A program made the position numbers and the translations under genes. A stretch of 5,016 nucleotides of DNA from Cyclobacteriaceae bacterium (GTDB taxonomy: Bacteria > Bacteroidota > Bacteroidia > Cytophagales > Cyclobacteriaceae). The DNA is taken from positions 1 through 5,016 of the forward strand of contig JANYDR010000545.1 in assembly GCA_025363495.1 (NCBI GenBank). The letters run 5' to 3'. Under the pieces are notes generated by a model that was given only the letters and a program-made list of their open reading frames with translations, made no database searches and had not been told where the DNA came from. This document shows positions 1 through 5,016 of this stretch, piece after piece (within the stretch, counting starts at the first letter, position 1; the number at the start of each line of letters is the position of its first letter).

Positions 1-39
1 TTTGGTGTGGGCTTGATTGGTGGCTCGGTCGCATTGAGT
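1..39 (+). other. Possible fragment of prephenate dehydrogenase NAD-binding motif at the window edge
   Basis: Plus-strand frame 1 reads FGVGLIGGSVALS over the first 13 codons. This matches the glycine-rich Rossmann motif (GxGxxGGS) near the N-terminus of prephenate dehydrogenase, the NAD-dependent enzyme of tyrosine synthesis. The frame continues to a stop at 124-126, but after base 39 the residues no longer resemble that family and the DNA instead encodes a membrane protein on the other strand. The segment has 21 G or C in 39 bases, richer than its surroundings. I infer a gene fragment joined here, by assembly error or recombination. Thirteen residues is very little evidence, so a chance match cannot be excluded. 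Confidence 0.3.
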
Positions 40-291
40 CCAGTAACGAAGGGTAGCATCCTTCATGGTACTGGCGCTGAATTGAACAAACGGACTAACG
101 AAATAGAGTATCAATCCAATCAGTAACTGAGTATGTGTCACAGAAAAAAGTGACAGCCCAAGAATGTTGTCCGTTTTTCCATATGCCTGCTTGTTTGAAA
201 AGCCGAGAAATGATTTTACAATCACAATCAGCAAAAGAATCAGGACGAAATAACGGAGAAAAGAGTGGGTGGTCAGAAGAGCTGGATACAT
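1..291 (-). CDS. Partial 'cytochrome B'-type small membrane protein (N-terminal part, family match only to about base 37)
   Basis: From the ATG at 289-291 the minus strand is open for 97 codons to the window edge. It begins MYPALLTTHSFLRY and has two clear hydrophobic helices, at about residues 11-27 and 44-66. The pattern THTQLLIGLILYFVSP, then TMKD and LRYWT at 81-85, is typical of a Bacteroidota integral membrane family of about 150 residues that is automatically named 'cytochrome B'. His9 and His53 are conserved-looking, but haem binding is not established for this family. Members usually continue after RYWT with Val-Glu-His and further helices; here residues 86-97 are hydrophilic (QCDRATNQAHTK) and do not fit, so true homology seems to end at bases 37-40. 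It is transcribed divergently from the peptidase gene, and no Shine-Dalgarno sequence is visible. The membrane-protein identity is fairly firm; the biochemical role is unknown. Confidence 0.72.
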   Translation of the reverse strand, partial: MYPALLTTHSFLRYFVLILLLIVIVKSFLGFSNKQAYGKTDNILGLSLFSVTHTQLLIGLILYFVSPFVQFSASTMKDATLRYWTQCDRATNQAHTK

Positions 292-333
292 ATTCAATCA
301 ATTGAGACCGAAATTTAATTCATTGACACCACA

Positions 334-341
334 TATTTTTG
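334..341 (+). promoter_or_regulatory. Candidate promoter -7 element for the peptidase gene
   Basis: TATTTTTG fits the Bacteroidota -7 consensus TAnnTTTG exactly and lies 89 bases before the peptidase start, in the divergent intergenic region. A convincing -33 TTTG at the usual distance is missing: the closest is TTTA at 314-317, with a 16-base gap. A TTGACA string at 323-328 lies too close to act with it. In an AT-rich region an 8-base match like this can occur by chance. Confidence 0.25.
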
Positions 342-430
342 AAAGGTCGAGATTTTCTCAAATCCGTTTATCTAAAAGCTGTAGGGTTTATGAAGGGCTA
401 TGCTTATCTTTTTCTTTCAAATCAGACAAT

Positions 431-2860
431 ATGAAAATCACTTTTCTTATGACAATCCTTGGGTTTATGTGTTCCCTTGCCATTGCCCAGGATAATCTTG
501 GCTACCAACGGCCTCCGGAAGAAATAGCCAAACTGGTGGAGGCGCCACTTACGCCTGCCATAACACTTTCGCCAGACAAAACATGGATGGCACTCATGGA
601 CCGTTCGGATTATCCCAGCATTGAGGAATTATCCAGAGCGGAACTCAGGATTGCCGGCCATCGGATCAATCCTGAAAATTTTGGACCAAGCCGGAATAAC
701 TTTTTTATTGGACTGAAATTCAAAAATCTTAAAGACATGAAGGAGTATACCATTAGCGGACTGCCTTCTCCTCTTCAATACAGCAATTTTAACTTCTCAC
801 CCGATAGCAAGAAGGCAACTTTTCTTCAGACCTATCCCGATCGAATTGAACTTTGGCTGATTGATTTATCAAACTCTACTGCGCGCGCGCTTTCCAAAAG
901 AAAAATAAACGCTACGCTTGCTAATCCGGTAGCATGGTTATCTAATTCAAACCAGATTCTATTTCTTGCGGCTATGGATGGAAAAGCACTGCCACCAAAG
1001 ACCAGAACTCCAACGGGTCCAGTGATAGAAGAGAACTTAGGAAAAAAAGCTCCATCATGGACTTATCAAGACTTACTAAAAAATCCTTATGATGAAGCTC
1101 TCTTTGATTACCACTGCACATCACAGCTTTATTCTATATCTCTGGATGGAATCGAAAAATCAATTGGGGCTCCGGGAGTTTATTCATCCCAAAGTCCGTC
1201 GCCGGATGGCTCGCTTGTCCTTACAAAAATAATTCATCGACCTTATTCATATTTAGTACCAGCCGATCTGTTTCCTCAACTGGTTCAGGTCTCTGATATG
1301 AACGGAAACGTAATAAAAAGAGTAACAGAGATTCCGTTGGGCGATAATATACCGGTAGGATTCAGTTCAGCTATCAAAGGACCTCGTGATCATGAATGGA
1401 GGGCAGATCAACCCGCTACTCTTTTCTGGGTAGAAGCCCTTGATGATGGTGATCCTAAAATAAAAAAAGAATTTCGCGACAAAGTCATGCAATGGAGTGC
1501 TCCTTTCAGCAGCACACCAATTGAATTGATAAGTTTGCCATTACGATATGTGAGCATTACGTGGGGTACAGACAAGATCGCACTTGTTAATGAACGATGG
1601 TGGTTCGACAGAAAGTTACGCACCTATCAAATTGACCCTTCCAATTCCTCAAAAAAGAAAATACTGTTTGACCGATCCTATGAAGATGTCTATAGTGATC
1701 CAGGTCGTGTTGTTACAACCCGCAATCATTTTGGCGAGCCGGTAATTCTAACAACGTCAGACAACGCTCTTTATCTGACCGGCAATGGCGCTTCAAATGA
1801 AGGCGATCGACCCTTCCTGAATAAAATGGATTTAACTTCTGGAAAAATAACAAACGTGTGGAGAAGTGAAGCACCTTACTATGAATTTGTTGTGAGCATG
1901 ATTGATCCAAAGAAAGGAACATTCATAACATCACGTGAATCACAAACAGAAACAGCCAATTACTTTATTCACACTGCAGGATCAAAAAATGTAACGCAAA
2001 TAACTTCATTCCCACATCCTTATCCGCAAATCAAAGATGTGAAAAAGCAGGTGTTGAAATATAAGCGAGCAGACGGTGTGGACCTAACAGCCGATCTGTA
2101 TTTACCACCGGGTTATAAAAAAGAAGATGGACCGTTACCAACCTTTCTATGGGCCTATCCTGCTGAGTTCAAATCAAAAAATAATGCTGGGCAGATAAAA
2201 GGTTCTCCTTACACATTTACGCGTATTAGTTGGGGCAGTCCGATCTATTGGGTTGTACGTGGTTATGCCGTTCTCGACAATGCATCAATCCCAATCGTAG
2301 GAGAAGGTGATGCACAACCTAATGATACGTACGTAGAACAACTTGTTTCAAGTGCCAAAGCTGCGATTGATTACGGTGCCTCCCTGGGTTATGTCGATCC
2401 AAAACGAGTGGGCGTTGGTGGTCATAGTTATGGAGCATTCATGACCGCTAACCTGCTTGCTCACTCTGATCTGTTCAAAGCTGGAATTGCGCGAAGTGGT
2501 GCCTATAATCGCACCCTCACTCCTTTTGGATTCCAACAGGAAGAGCGTACTTATTGGGAGGCTCCCGAAGTTTATTTTAAAATGTCACCTTTCTCATATG
2601 CCGATAAAGTAAAGACACCTGTTCTTTTTATTCATGGAGAAGCTGATAACAACTCCGGAACATTCCCCATCCAAACTGAGCGTTTTTATAATGCCATCAA
2701 AGGTCATGGAGGAACAGCGCGGTATGTATTGCTGCCTTATGAAAGTCATGGCTATCGTGCAAAAGAATCAATTATGCACATGCTGTGGGAGATGGATAAT
2801 ATGCTGGAGACATATGTGAAGAAAGGTAATGAGATGAAAGCGAAGATTGAGACGAAATAG
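431..2860 (+). CDS. Secreted S9 family serine peptidase, S9D glutamyl endopeptidase type
   Basis: An 809-residue protein with a Sec signal peptide (MKITFLMTILGFMCSLAIA, cleavage likely between Ala19 and Gln20), so it should act in the periplasm. Residues from about 25 to 540 fit the beta-propeller part of prolyl oligopeptidase relatives (for example TLSPD near the start and repeated strand-like segments). From about 541 to 800 lies the alpha/beta-hydrolase domain. The catalytic serine is Ser666 in GGHSYGAFM, the acid Asp739 in HGEADNNSG, and the base His773 in ESHGY. The stretches LWAYPAEFKSK, IARSGAYNRTLTPFGFQ and ESIMHMLWE are characteristic of the S9D branch, whose plant member is the chloroplast glutamyl endopeptidase that cuts after glutamate; that specificity is inferred here. 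The frame is open from 269, but the start at 431 is chosen because it puts the signal peptide at the N-terminus and avoids overlap with the divergent gene. No Shine-Dalgarno sequence is visible. All three catalytic residues and the full length are intact. Confidence 0.93.
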   Translation: MKITFLMTILGFMCSLAIAQDNLGYQRPPEEIAKLVEAPLTPAITLSPDKTWMALMDRSDYPSIEELSRAELRIAGHRINPENFGPSRNNFFIGLKFKNLKDMKEYTISGLPSPLQYSNFNFSPDSKKATFLQTYPDRIELWLIDLSNSTARALSKRKINATLANPVAWLSNSNQILFLAAMDGKALPPKTRTPTGPVIEENLGKKAPSWTYQDLLKNPYDEALFDYHCTSQLYSISLDGIEKSIGAPGVYSSQSPSPDGSLVLTKIIHRPYSYLVPADLFPQLVQVSDMNGNVIKRVTEIPLGDNIPVGFSSAIKGPRDHEWRADQPATLFWVEALDDGDPKIKKEFRDKVMQWSAPFSSTPIELISLPLRYVSITWGTDKIALVNERWWFDRKLRTYQIDPSNSSKKKILFDRSYEDVYSDPGRVVTTRNHFGEPVILTTSDNALYLTGNGASNEGDRPFLNKMDLTSGKITNVWRSEAPYYEFVVSMIDPKKGTFITSRESQTETANYFIHTAGSKNVTQITSFPHPYPQIKDVKKQVLKYKRADGVDLTADLYLPPGYKKEDGPLPTFLWAYPAEFKSKNNAGQIKGSPYTFTRISWGSPIYWVVRGYAVLDNASIPIVGEGDAQPNDTYVEQLVSSAKAAIDYGASLGYVDPKRVGVGGHSYGAFMTANLLAHSDLFKAGIARSGAYNRTLTPFGFQQEERTYWEAPEVYFKMSPFSYADKVKTPVLFIHGEADNNSGTFPIQTERFYNAIKGHGGTARYVLLPYESHGYRAKESIMHMLWEMDNMLETYVKKGNEMKAKIETK

Positions 2861-2866
2861 ATTAGA

Positions 2867-2894
2867 AGCGGAAAGCTGAAAGTTGAAAGGCCGA
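2867..2894 (+). repeat. Degenerate 7-base tandem repeat, left arm (agctgaa type)
   Basis: Directly after the peptidase stop the sequence runs in 7-base units: agcggaa, agctgaa, agttgaa, aggccga. Bases 2872-2889 form an inverted repeat with 2994-3011, matching at 17 of 18 positions across a 104-base spacer. Heptad repeats of the AAAGCTG/CAGCTTT type occur between genes in many Bacteroidota genomes, as I recall; a role is not known. The spacer is too long for an ordinary intrinsic terminator. Confidence 0.6.
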
Positions 2895-2990
2895 ACATCT
2901 TCAGTGATGAGTAATTCCTACGAACTAAATTTTTCTCCTTTCCTTAACCTCAAATCTCATAAATGATTTCATTTTTAAATTTAGATACTT

Positions 2991-3025
2991 TAGCTTTAAA
3001 CTTTCAGCTTTAGGCTGTAAGCTTA
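2991..3025 (+). repeat. Degenerate 7-base tandem repeat, right arm (cagcttt type)
   Basis: Five consecutive 7-base units are visible: tagcttt, aaacttt, cagcttt, aggctgt, aagctta. They are the reverse complement type of the units at 2867-2894, so the two arms could pair. This arm ends 19 bases before the first channel gene and must therefore lie in its promoter or leader region. No clear promoter for that gene was found: TAGCTTTA at 2991-2998 is one mismatch from TAnnTTTG but lacks a partner -33 element. Confidence 0.6.
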
Positions 3026-3044
3026 AAGAACCTAAACACCCCAA

Positions 3045-3980
3045 ATGAAAAGATTACTTTTCCTATTATTAATAGGGAGCGCTTCTATTACTATGAACGC
3101 CCAGCCCGATACCGTAAAAACTGGAGCCTACATCATCAGCGTACACGACATCAATTTTCACGACAAGGAGTACACCATCCGGTTCTGGTTGTGGTTTTTA
3201 TATAGTAATCCGGAGTTTGATTTTCAAAATCAATTGGACATTCCCAATGCCAAAGAAATTGACGCCCCTGCCATGGTCGCCGACAGCGTCGATGGGAAAA
3301 AATGGGTCCAGATGAAAATGAAATGCGTTATGAAGGAAAATTGGGTGGTCCACAATTTTCCTTTCGACAGACAGCACCTGAGGGTAAGGGTGGAAAATTC
3401 TGTATTCGATAAAAACAAACTGATCTTCGTGGCCGACAAAAGACATTCGATGTTCGACGACATCGAAGGTTTGGATGGATGGCAAATTGAGGATTTTGTT
3501 GTCTCATCCGACACTACGCGCTATGGCACCGGCTTTGGTGACCCGCGCGTAGGTCATGATTCACAGACATTCTCCACTTTTAAAATTGACATGAACATCA
3601 AGCGCGATGCGTGGGGCCTTTTTATGAAAATATTTATCGGCATGTATATAGCCTTTTTGATTGCCTTGATAAGTTTTGTCTCACACCCCTGGGAACTTGA
3701 ACCTAGATTTGGACTACCCGTCGGTGGCTTGTTTGCTGCTGTGGGTAATAAATACATTATTGATTCACTCTTACCGGAGTCACCTGAGTTCAGCCTTGTA
3801 GACACATTACACAGTATCACTTTCTTTGGAATTTTGTCAGTGCTGGCAGTATCAGCAATATCACTTAAGTATTTTAATGATGGTAATAAAGAAGCTTGCC
3901 TGAGGGCGGATAAAATCGGATCACGGATCGTCGCGGGATTATTTGTGGTGTTGAATATCTACTACATCGCAGCAGCCTGA
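3045..3980 (+). CDS. Prokaryotic pentameric ligand-gated ion channel subunit (GLIC/ELIC type), paralog 1
   Basis: A 311-residue protein with the Cys-loop receptor superfamily layout. A signal peptide is cleaved likely between Ala19 and Gln20. The periplasmic beta-sandwich ligand domain spans about 21-188, beginning with TGAYIISVHDINFHD and FWLWF. The Pro-loop signature FPFDRQHL is at 105-112, and GWQIEDF at 145-151 parallels GWDIESF of GLIC. Four membrane helices follow: M1 about 191-211, M2 222-241, M3 255-276, M4 293-310. Arg221 (0') and Pro244 (23') keep the spacing seen in nicotinic receptors. Eukaryotic loop cysteines are absent, as in GLIC and ELIC. The protein should form an inner-membrane pentamer opened by an unknown ligand. 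Odd points are glycine at 2', 6' and 13', proline at 4', and loss of the conserved M1 proline (Gly199-Met200 in that region). A paralog lies 167 bases downstream. Ion selectivity and ligand cannot be read from the sequence. Confidence 0.92.
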   Translation: MKRLLFLLLIGSASITMNAQPDTVKTGAYIISVHDINFHDKEYTIRFWLWFLYSNPEFDFQNQLDIPNAKEIDAPAMVADSVDGKKWVQMKMKCVMKENWVVHNFPFDRQHLRVRVENSVFDKNKLIFVADKRHSMFDDIEGLDGWQIEDFVVSSDTTRYGTGFGDPRVGHDSQTFSTFKIDMNIKRDAWGLFMKIFIGMYIAFLIALISFVSHPWELEPRFGLPVGGLFAAVGNKYIIDSLLPESPEFSLVDTLHSITFFGILSVLAVSAISLKYFNDGNKEACLRADKIGSRIVAGLFVVLNIYYIAAA

Positions 3981-4005
3981 TTGATGTTAGATCAAATAAT
4001 TTTTT
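3981..4005 (+). terminator. Weak intrinsic terminator candidate after channel gene 1
   Basis: Immediately after the stop codon, TTGAT (3981-3985) can pair with ATCAA (3991-3995) across a 5-base loop, and a run of six T follows at 4000-4005. The stem has only one G-C pair, so it would be unstable. Position and T-run favour a terminator; stem strength argues against it. Confidence 0.3.
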
Positions 4006-4089
4006 GCCTCTTCTGCCAAGGTGCTGAGGTTTGAATCATAAATTAAACTCTGCGGGCCTTCGCATCTCTGGGCCTCTGCTGTAAAGCCC
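4006..4089 (+). repeat. Degenerate 8-base periodic intergenic repeat
   Basis: Bases 4047-4086 divide into five 8-base units ending in g: actctgcg, ggccttcg, catctctg, ggcctctg, ctgtaaag. To the left, 4013-4030 (ctgccaaggtgctgaggt) has a similar look when read on the opposite strand, so the tract may be two inverted arms around an AT-rich centre at 4031-4046. Related CTTTGCG/CTCTGCG octad tracts are, from memory, common between genes in Bacteroidota. No open reading frame or gene is suggested. Confidence 0.4.
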
Positions 4090-4090
4090 T

Positions 4091-4105
4091 TGCGACGAAG
4101 TCGCA
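4091..4105 (+). other. Perfect small hairpin, TGCGAC-gaa-GTCGCA
   Basis: A 6-base perfect stem (4091-4096 with 4100-4105) with a 3-base loop lies about 110 bases after channel gene 1 and 42 bases before channel gene 2. Only a short T-run (4112-4115) follows after six other bases, so it is a poor terminator. It could be an operator-like palindrome or a structural element, as it lies just upstream of the best promoter match in the window. Confidence 0.35.
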
Positions 4106-4112
4106 TCAACCT

Positions 4113-4143
4113 TTTGCATGAACATCTCAATCGACTACATTTG
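4113..4143 (+). promoter_or_regulatory. Bacteroidota-type promoter for channel gene 2
   Basis: TTTG at 4113-4116 and TACATTTG at 4136-4143 are separated by 19 bases. This fits the Bacteroidota primary sigma factor consensus TTTG-N19-TAnnTTTG at every defined position. The -7 element ends only four bases before the ATG at 4148, so transcription would begin at or within a few bases of the start codon. It suggests that the second channel gene can be expressed separately from the first, probably from a leaderless or near-leaderless mRNA. Confidence 0.5.
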
Positions 4144-4147
4144 ACTC

Positions 4148-5016
4148 ATGAAAAAGCTCCTTTTCATCTTTACTCTATTATTTTCTCACTGCCTGAAAAC
4201 CTACGCCCAGCCTGATACGGTAAAGGCAGGGGCGTACGTGATCAGTGTTCACGACATCAATTTTCATGATAAGGAATATACAATCCGCTTCTGGCTTTGG
4301 TTTCTGTACAGCAATCCAAAATTCGATTTTAACAAGCAGCTTGACATCCCTAATGCGAAAAGTATCGATCCCCCTGAAGTCATTGTTGACAGCATCGATG
4401 GGAAAGCATGGGTTATGCTAAAGATGAAATGCACCATGAAGGAAAGCTGGGAAGTTGGTGACTTTCCATTTGACTCCCAGCATCTGAATGTTCAAATAGA
4501 GAATACTTTATTCGACAAGAATACTTTAATATTTGATCCTGACCTCCGTGGCAGTCGCTATGGAAAAAAAATTGCCATCGACGGATGGACAATTAAAAAT
4601 TTTGCTGTGAGTTCGCGCACGAGCCAATATGAGACTGGCTTCGGAGATTATCGCTTACCAAGCCAATACACAGAGTTTGCCACATTTAATATTGATATGG
4701 ACATTGAAAGAAAAGCATGGGGGCTATTTATGAAAATCTTCATTGGCATGTACATTTCTTTTCTAATTGCGATCATCAGCTTTACACCACATCCCTGGGA
4801 ACTTGAACCTCGCTTTGGATTACCGGTGGGTGGGCTATTTGCCGCGGTAGGTAATAAGTATATTATAGACTCACTCTTGCCCGAGTCGTCCCAATTCACC
4901 CTTGTGGATACTCTTCATACCATTACATTCCTGGCCATATTTTGTACGCTACTTGTGTCAGCAATTGCCTTAAGGTTGTATGACCGCGGAAGAAAAGAGG
5001 ATTGCCTTAAAGTGAA
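4148..5016 (+). CDS. Prokaryotic pentameric ligand-gated ion channel subunit, paralog 2 (C-terminus beyond the window)
   Basis: The frame is open for 289 codons from the ATG at 4148 to the window edge. It has a signal peptide (MKKLLFIFTLLFSHCLKTYA, cleavage likely before Gln21), a beta-sandwich ligand domain, the Pro-loop signature FPFDSQHL at 106-113, GWTIKNF at 146-152, and M1 to M3 at about 192-212, 223-242 and 256-277. It aligns without gaps to the upstream channel from its signal-peptide cleavage site, with about 185 identities in 269 positions. The pore helix and flanks are identical (residues 215-247). Most differences fall at 71-80, 131-150 and 171-180, which correspond to loops F and C and a segment before the Pro-loop. 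By comparison with paralog 1, only about 22 residues containing M4 are missing beyond the edge. The start is supported by the signal peptide and by alignment; no Shine-Dalgarno sequence precedes it. The gene arose by tandem duplication and may encode a partner subunit or a channel for another ligand. Confidence 0.9.
   Translation, partial: MKKLLFIFTLLFSHCLKTYAQPDTVKAGAYVISVHDINFHDKEYTIRFWLWFLYSNPKFDFNKQLDIPNAKSIDPPEVIVDSIDGKAWVMLKMKCTMKESWEVGDFPFDSQHLNVQIENTLFDKNTLIFDPDLRGSRYGKKIAIDGWTIKNFAVSSRTSQYETGFGDYRLPSQYTEFATFNIDMDIERKAWGLFMKIFIGMYISFLIAIISFTPHPWELEPRFGLPVGGLFAAVGNKYIIDSLLPESSQFTLVDTLHTITFLAIFCTLLVSAIALRLYDRGRKEDCLKV

Noticed and set aside
95..301. Minus-strand frame of 68 codons starting at 301
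   Set aside because: It is out of frame with the clear membrane protein that starts at 291 and has no family resemblance.
269..430. N-terminal extension of the peptidase frame by 54 codons
   Set aside because: It would bury the signal peptide, overlap the divergent membrane protein gene, and its residues show no domain; the start at 431 is better.
464..475. Lipoprotein signal in the peptidase (Cys14)
   Set aside because: The residues before the cysteine (Gly-Phe-Met) do not fit a lipobox; an ordinary signal peptidase I site after Ala19 fits better.
881..890. Five GC dinucleotides in a row
   Set aside because: It lies in the peptidase coding sequence, keeps the frame and is too short to be a meaningful repeat.
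2634..2819. Plus-strand open frame of 61 codons in another frame of the peptidase
   Set aside because: It overlaps the conserved catalytic Asp and His region of the peptidase and is a shadow.
2872..3011. The 18-base inverted repeat as an intrinsic terminator
   Set aside because: The arms are 104 bases apart and no T-run directly follows the right arm.
3324..3380. Cysteine near the Pro-loop of channel 1 as part of a true Cys-loop
   Set aside because: Cys94 sits ten residues before FPFD rather than at the canonical position, and the second loop cysteine is replaced by Leu112, so no disulphide loop is expected.
3198..3514. Two overlapping minus-strand open frames opposite channel gene 1
   Set aside because: They lie wholly inside a well-supported coding region and show no recognisable domain.
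3554..3820. Minus-strand open frame with a similar counterpart at 4648-4899
   Set aside because: The two antisense frames resemble each other only because they lie opposite the identical pore region of the two channel genes; a shadow of that conservation explains them.

Overview
The window looks like chromosomal DNA of a Bacteroidota member, probably of the Cytophagales type. Supporting signs are the lack of Shine-Dalgarno sequences before the starts, one good match to the Bacteroidota promoter pattern (TTTG, 19 bases, TAnnTTTG), secreted proteins whose signal peptides end in Ala followed by Gln, and protein families common in that phylum. No tRNA, rRNA, CRISPR array or insertion sequence was seen. 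The organism call rests on reading alone.

Layout. Bases 1-291 (minus strand) hold the N-terminal part of a small two-helix-or-more membrane protein of the family usually named 'cytochrome B' in Bacteroidota. Its family resemblance stops abruptly at about base 37-40, and the outermost 39 bases read on the plus strand as the NAD-binding motif of prephenate dehydrogenase, so the left end may be a chimeric join. A 139-base divergent intergenic region follows. Bases 431-2860 (plus) encode an 809-residue secreted S9 family serine peptidase that most resembles the S9D glutamyl endopeptidases, with an intact Ser/Asp/His triad. A 184-base gap holds degenerate 7-base repeats arranged as two inverted arms.

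Bases 3045-3980 and 4148-5016 (plus) encode two tandem paralogous prokaryotic pentameric ligand-gated ion channel subunits of the GLIC/ELIC type (Cys-loop receptor superfamily). The second is cut by the window end. They are about 69% identical over 269 aligned residues counted by eye, and a 33-residue block covering the pore helix M2 is completely identical. Between them lie a weak terminator candidate, an 8-base periodic repeat tract, a perfect small hairpin, and a promoter match so close to the second start that the transcript may be leaderless.

How the genes work together: the two channel subunits share the same pore but differ in ligand-site loops, so they may form channels with different ligands or mixed pentamers in the inner membrane, with the ligand domain facing the periplasm. 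The peptidase acts in the same compartment, but a functional link to the channels is only suggested by adjacency. The most interesting content is the channel pair, particularly its glycine-rich, proline-containing pore helix.
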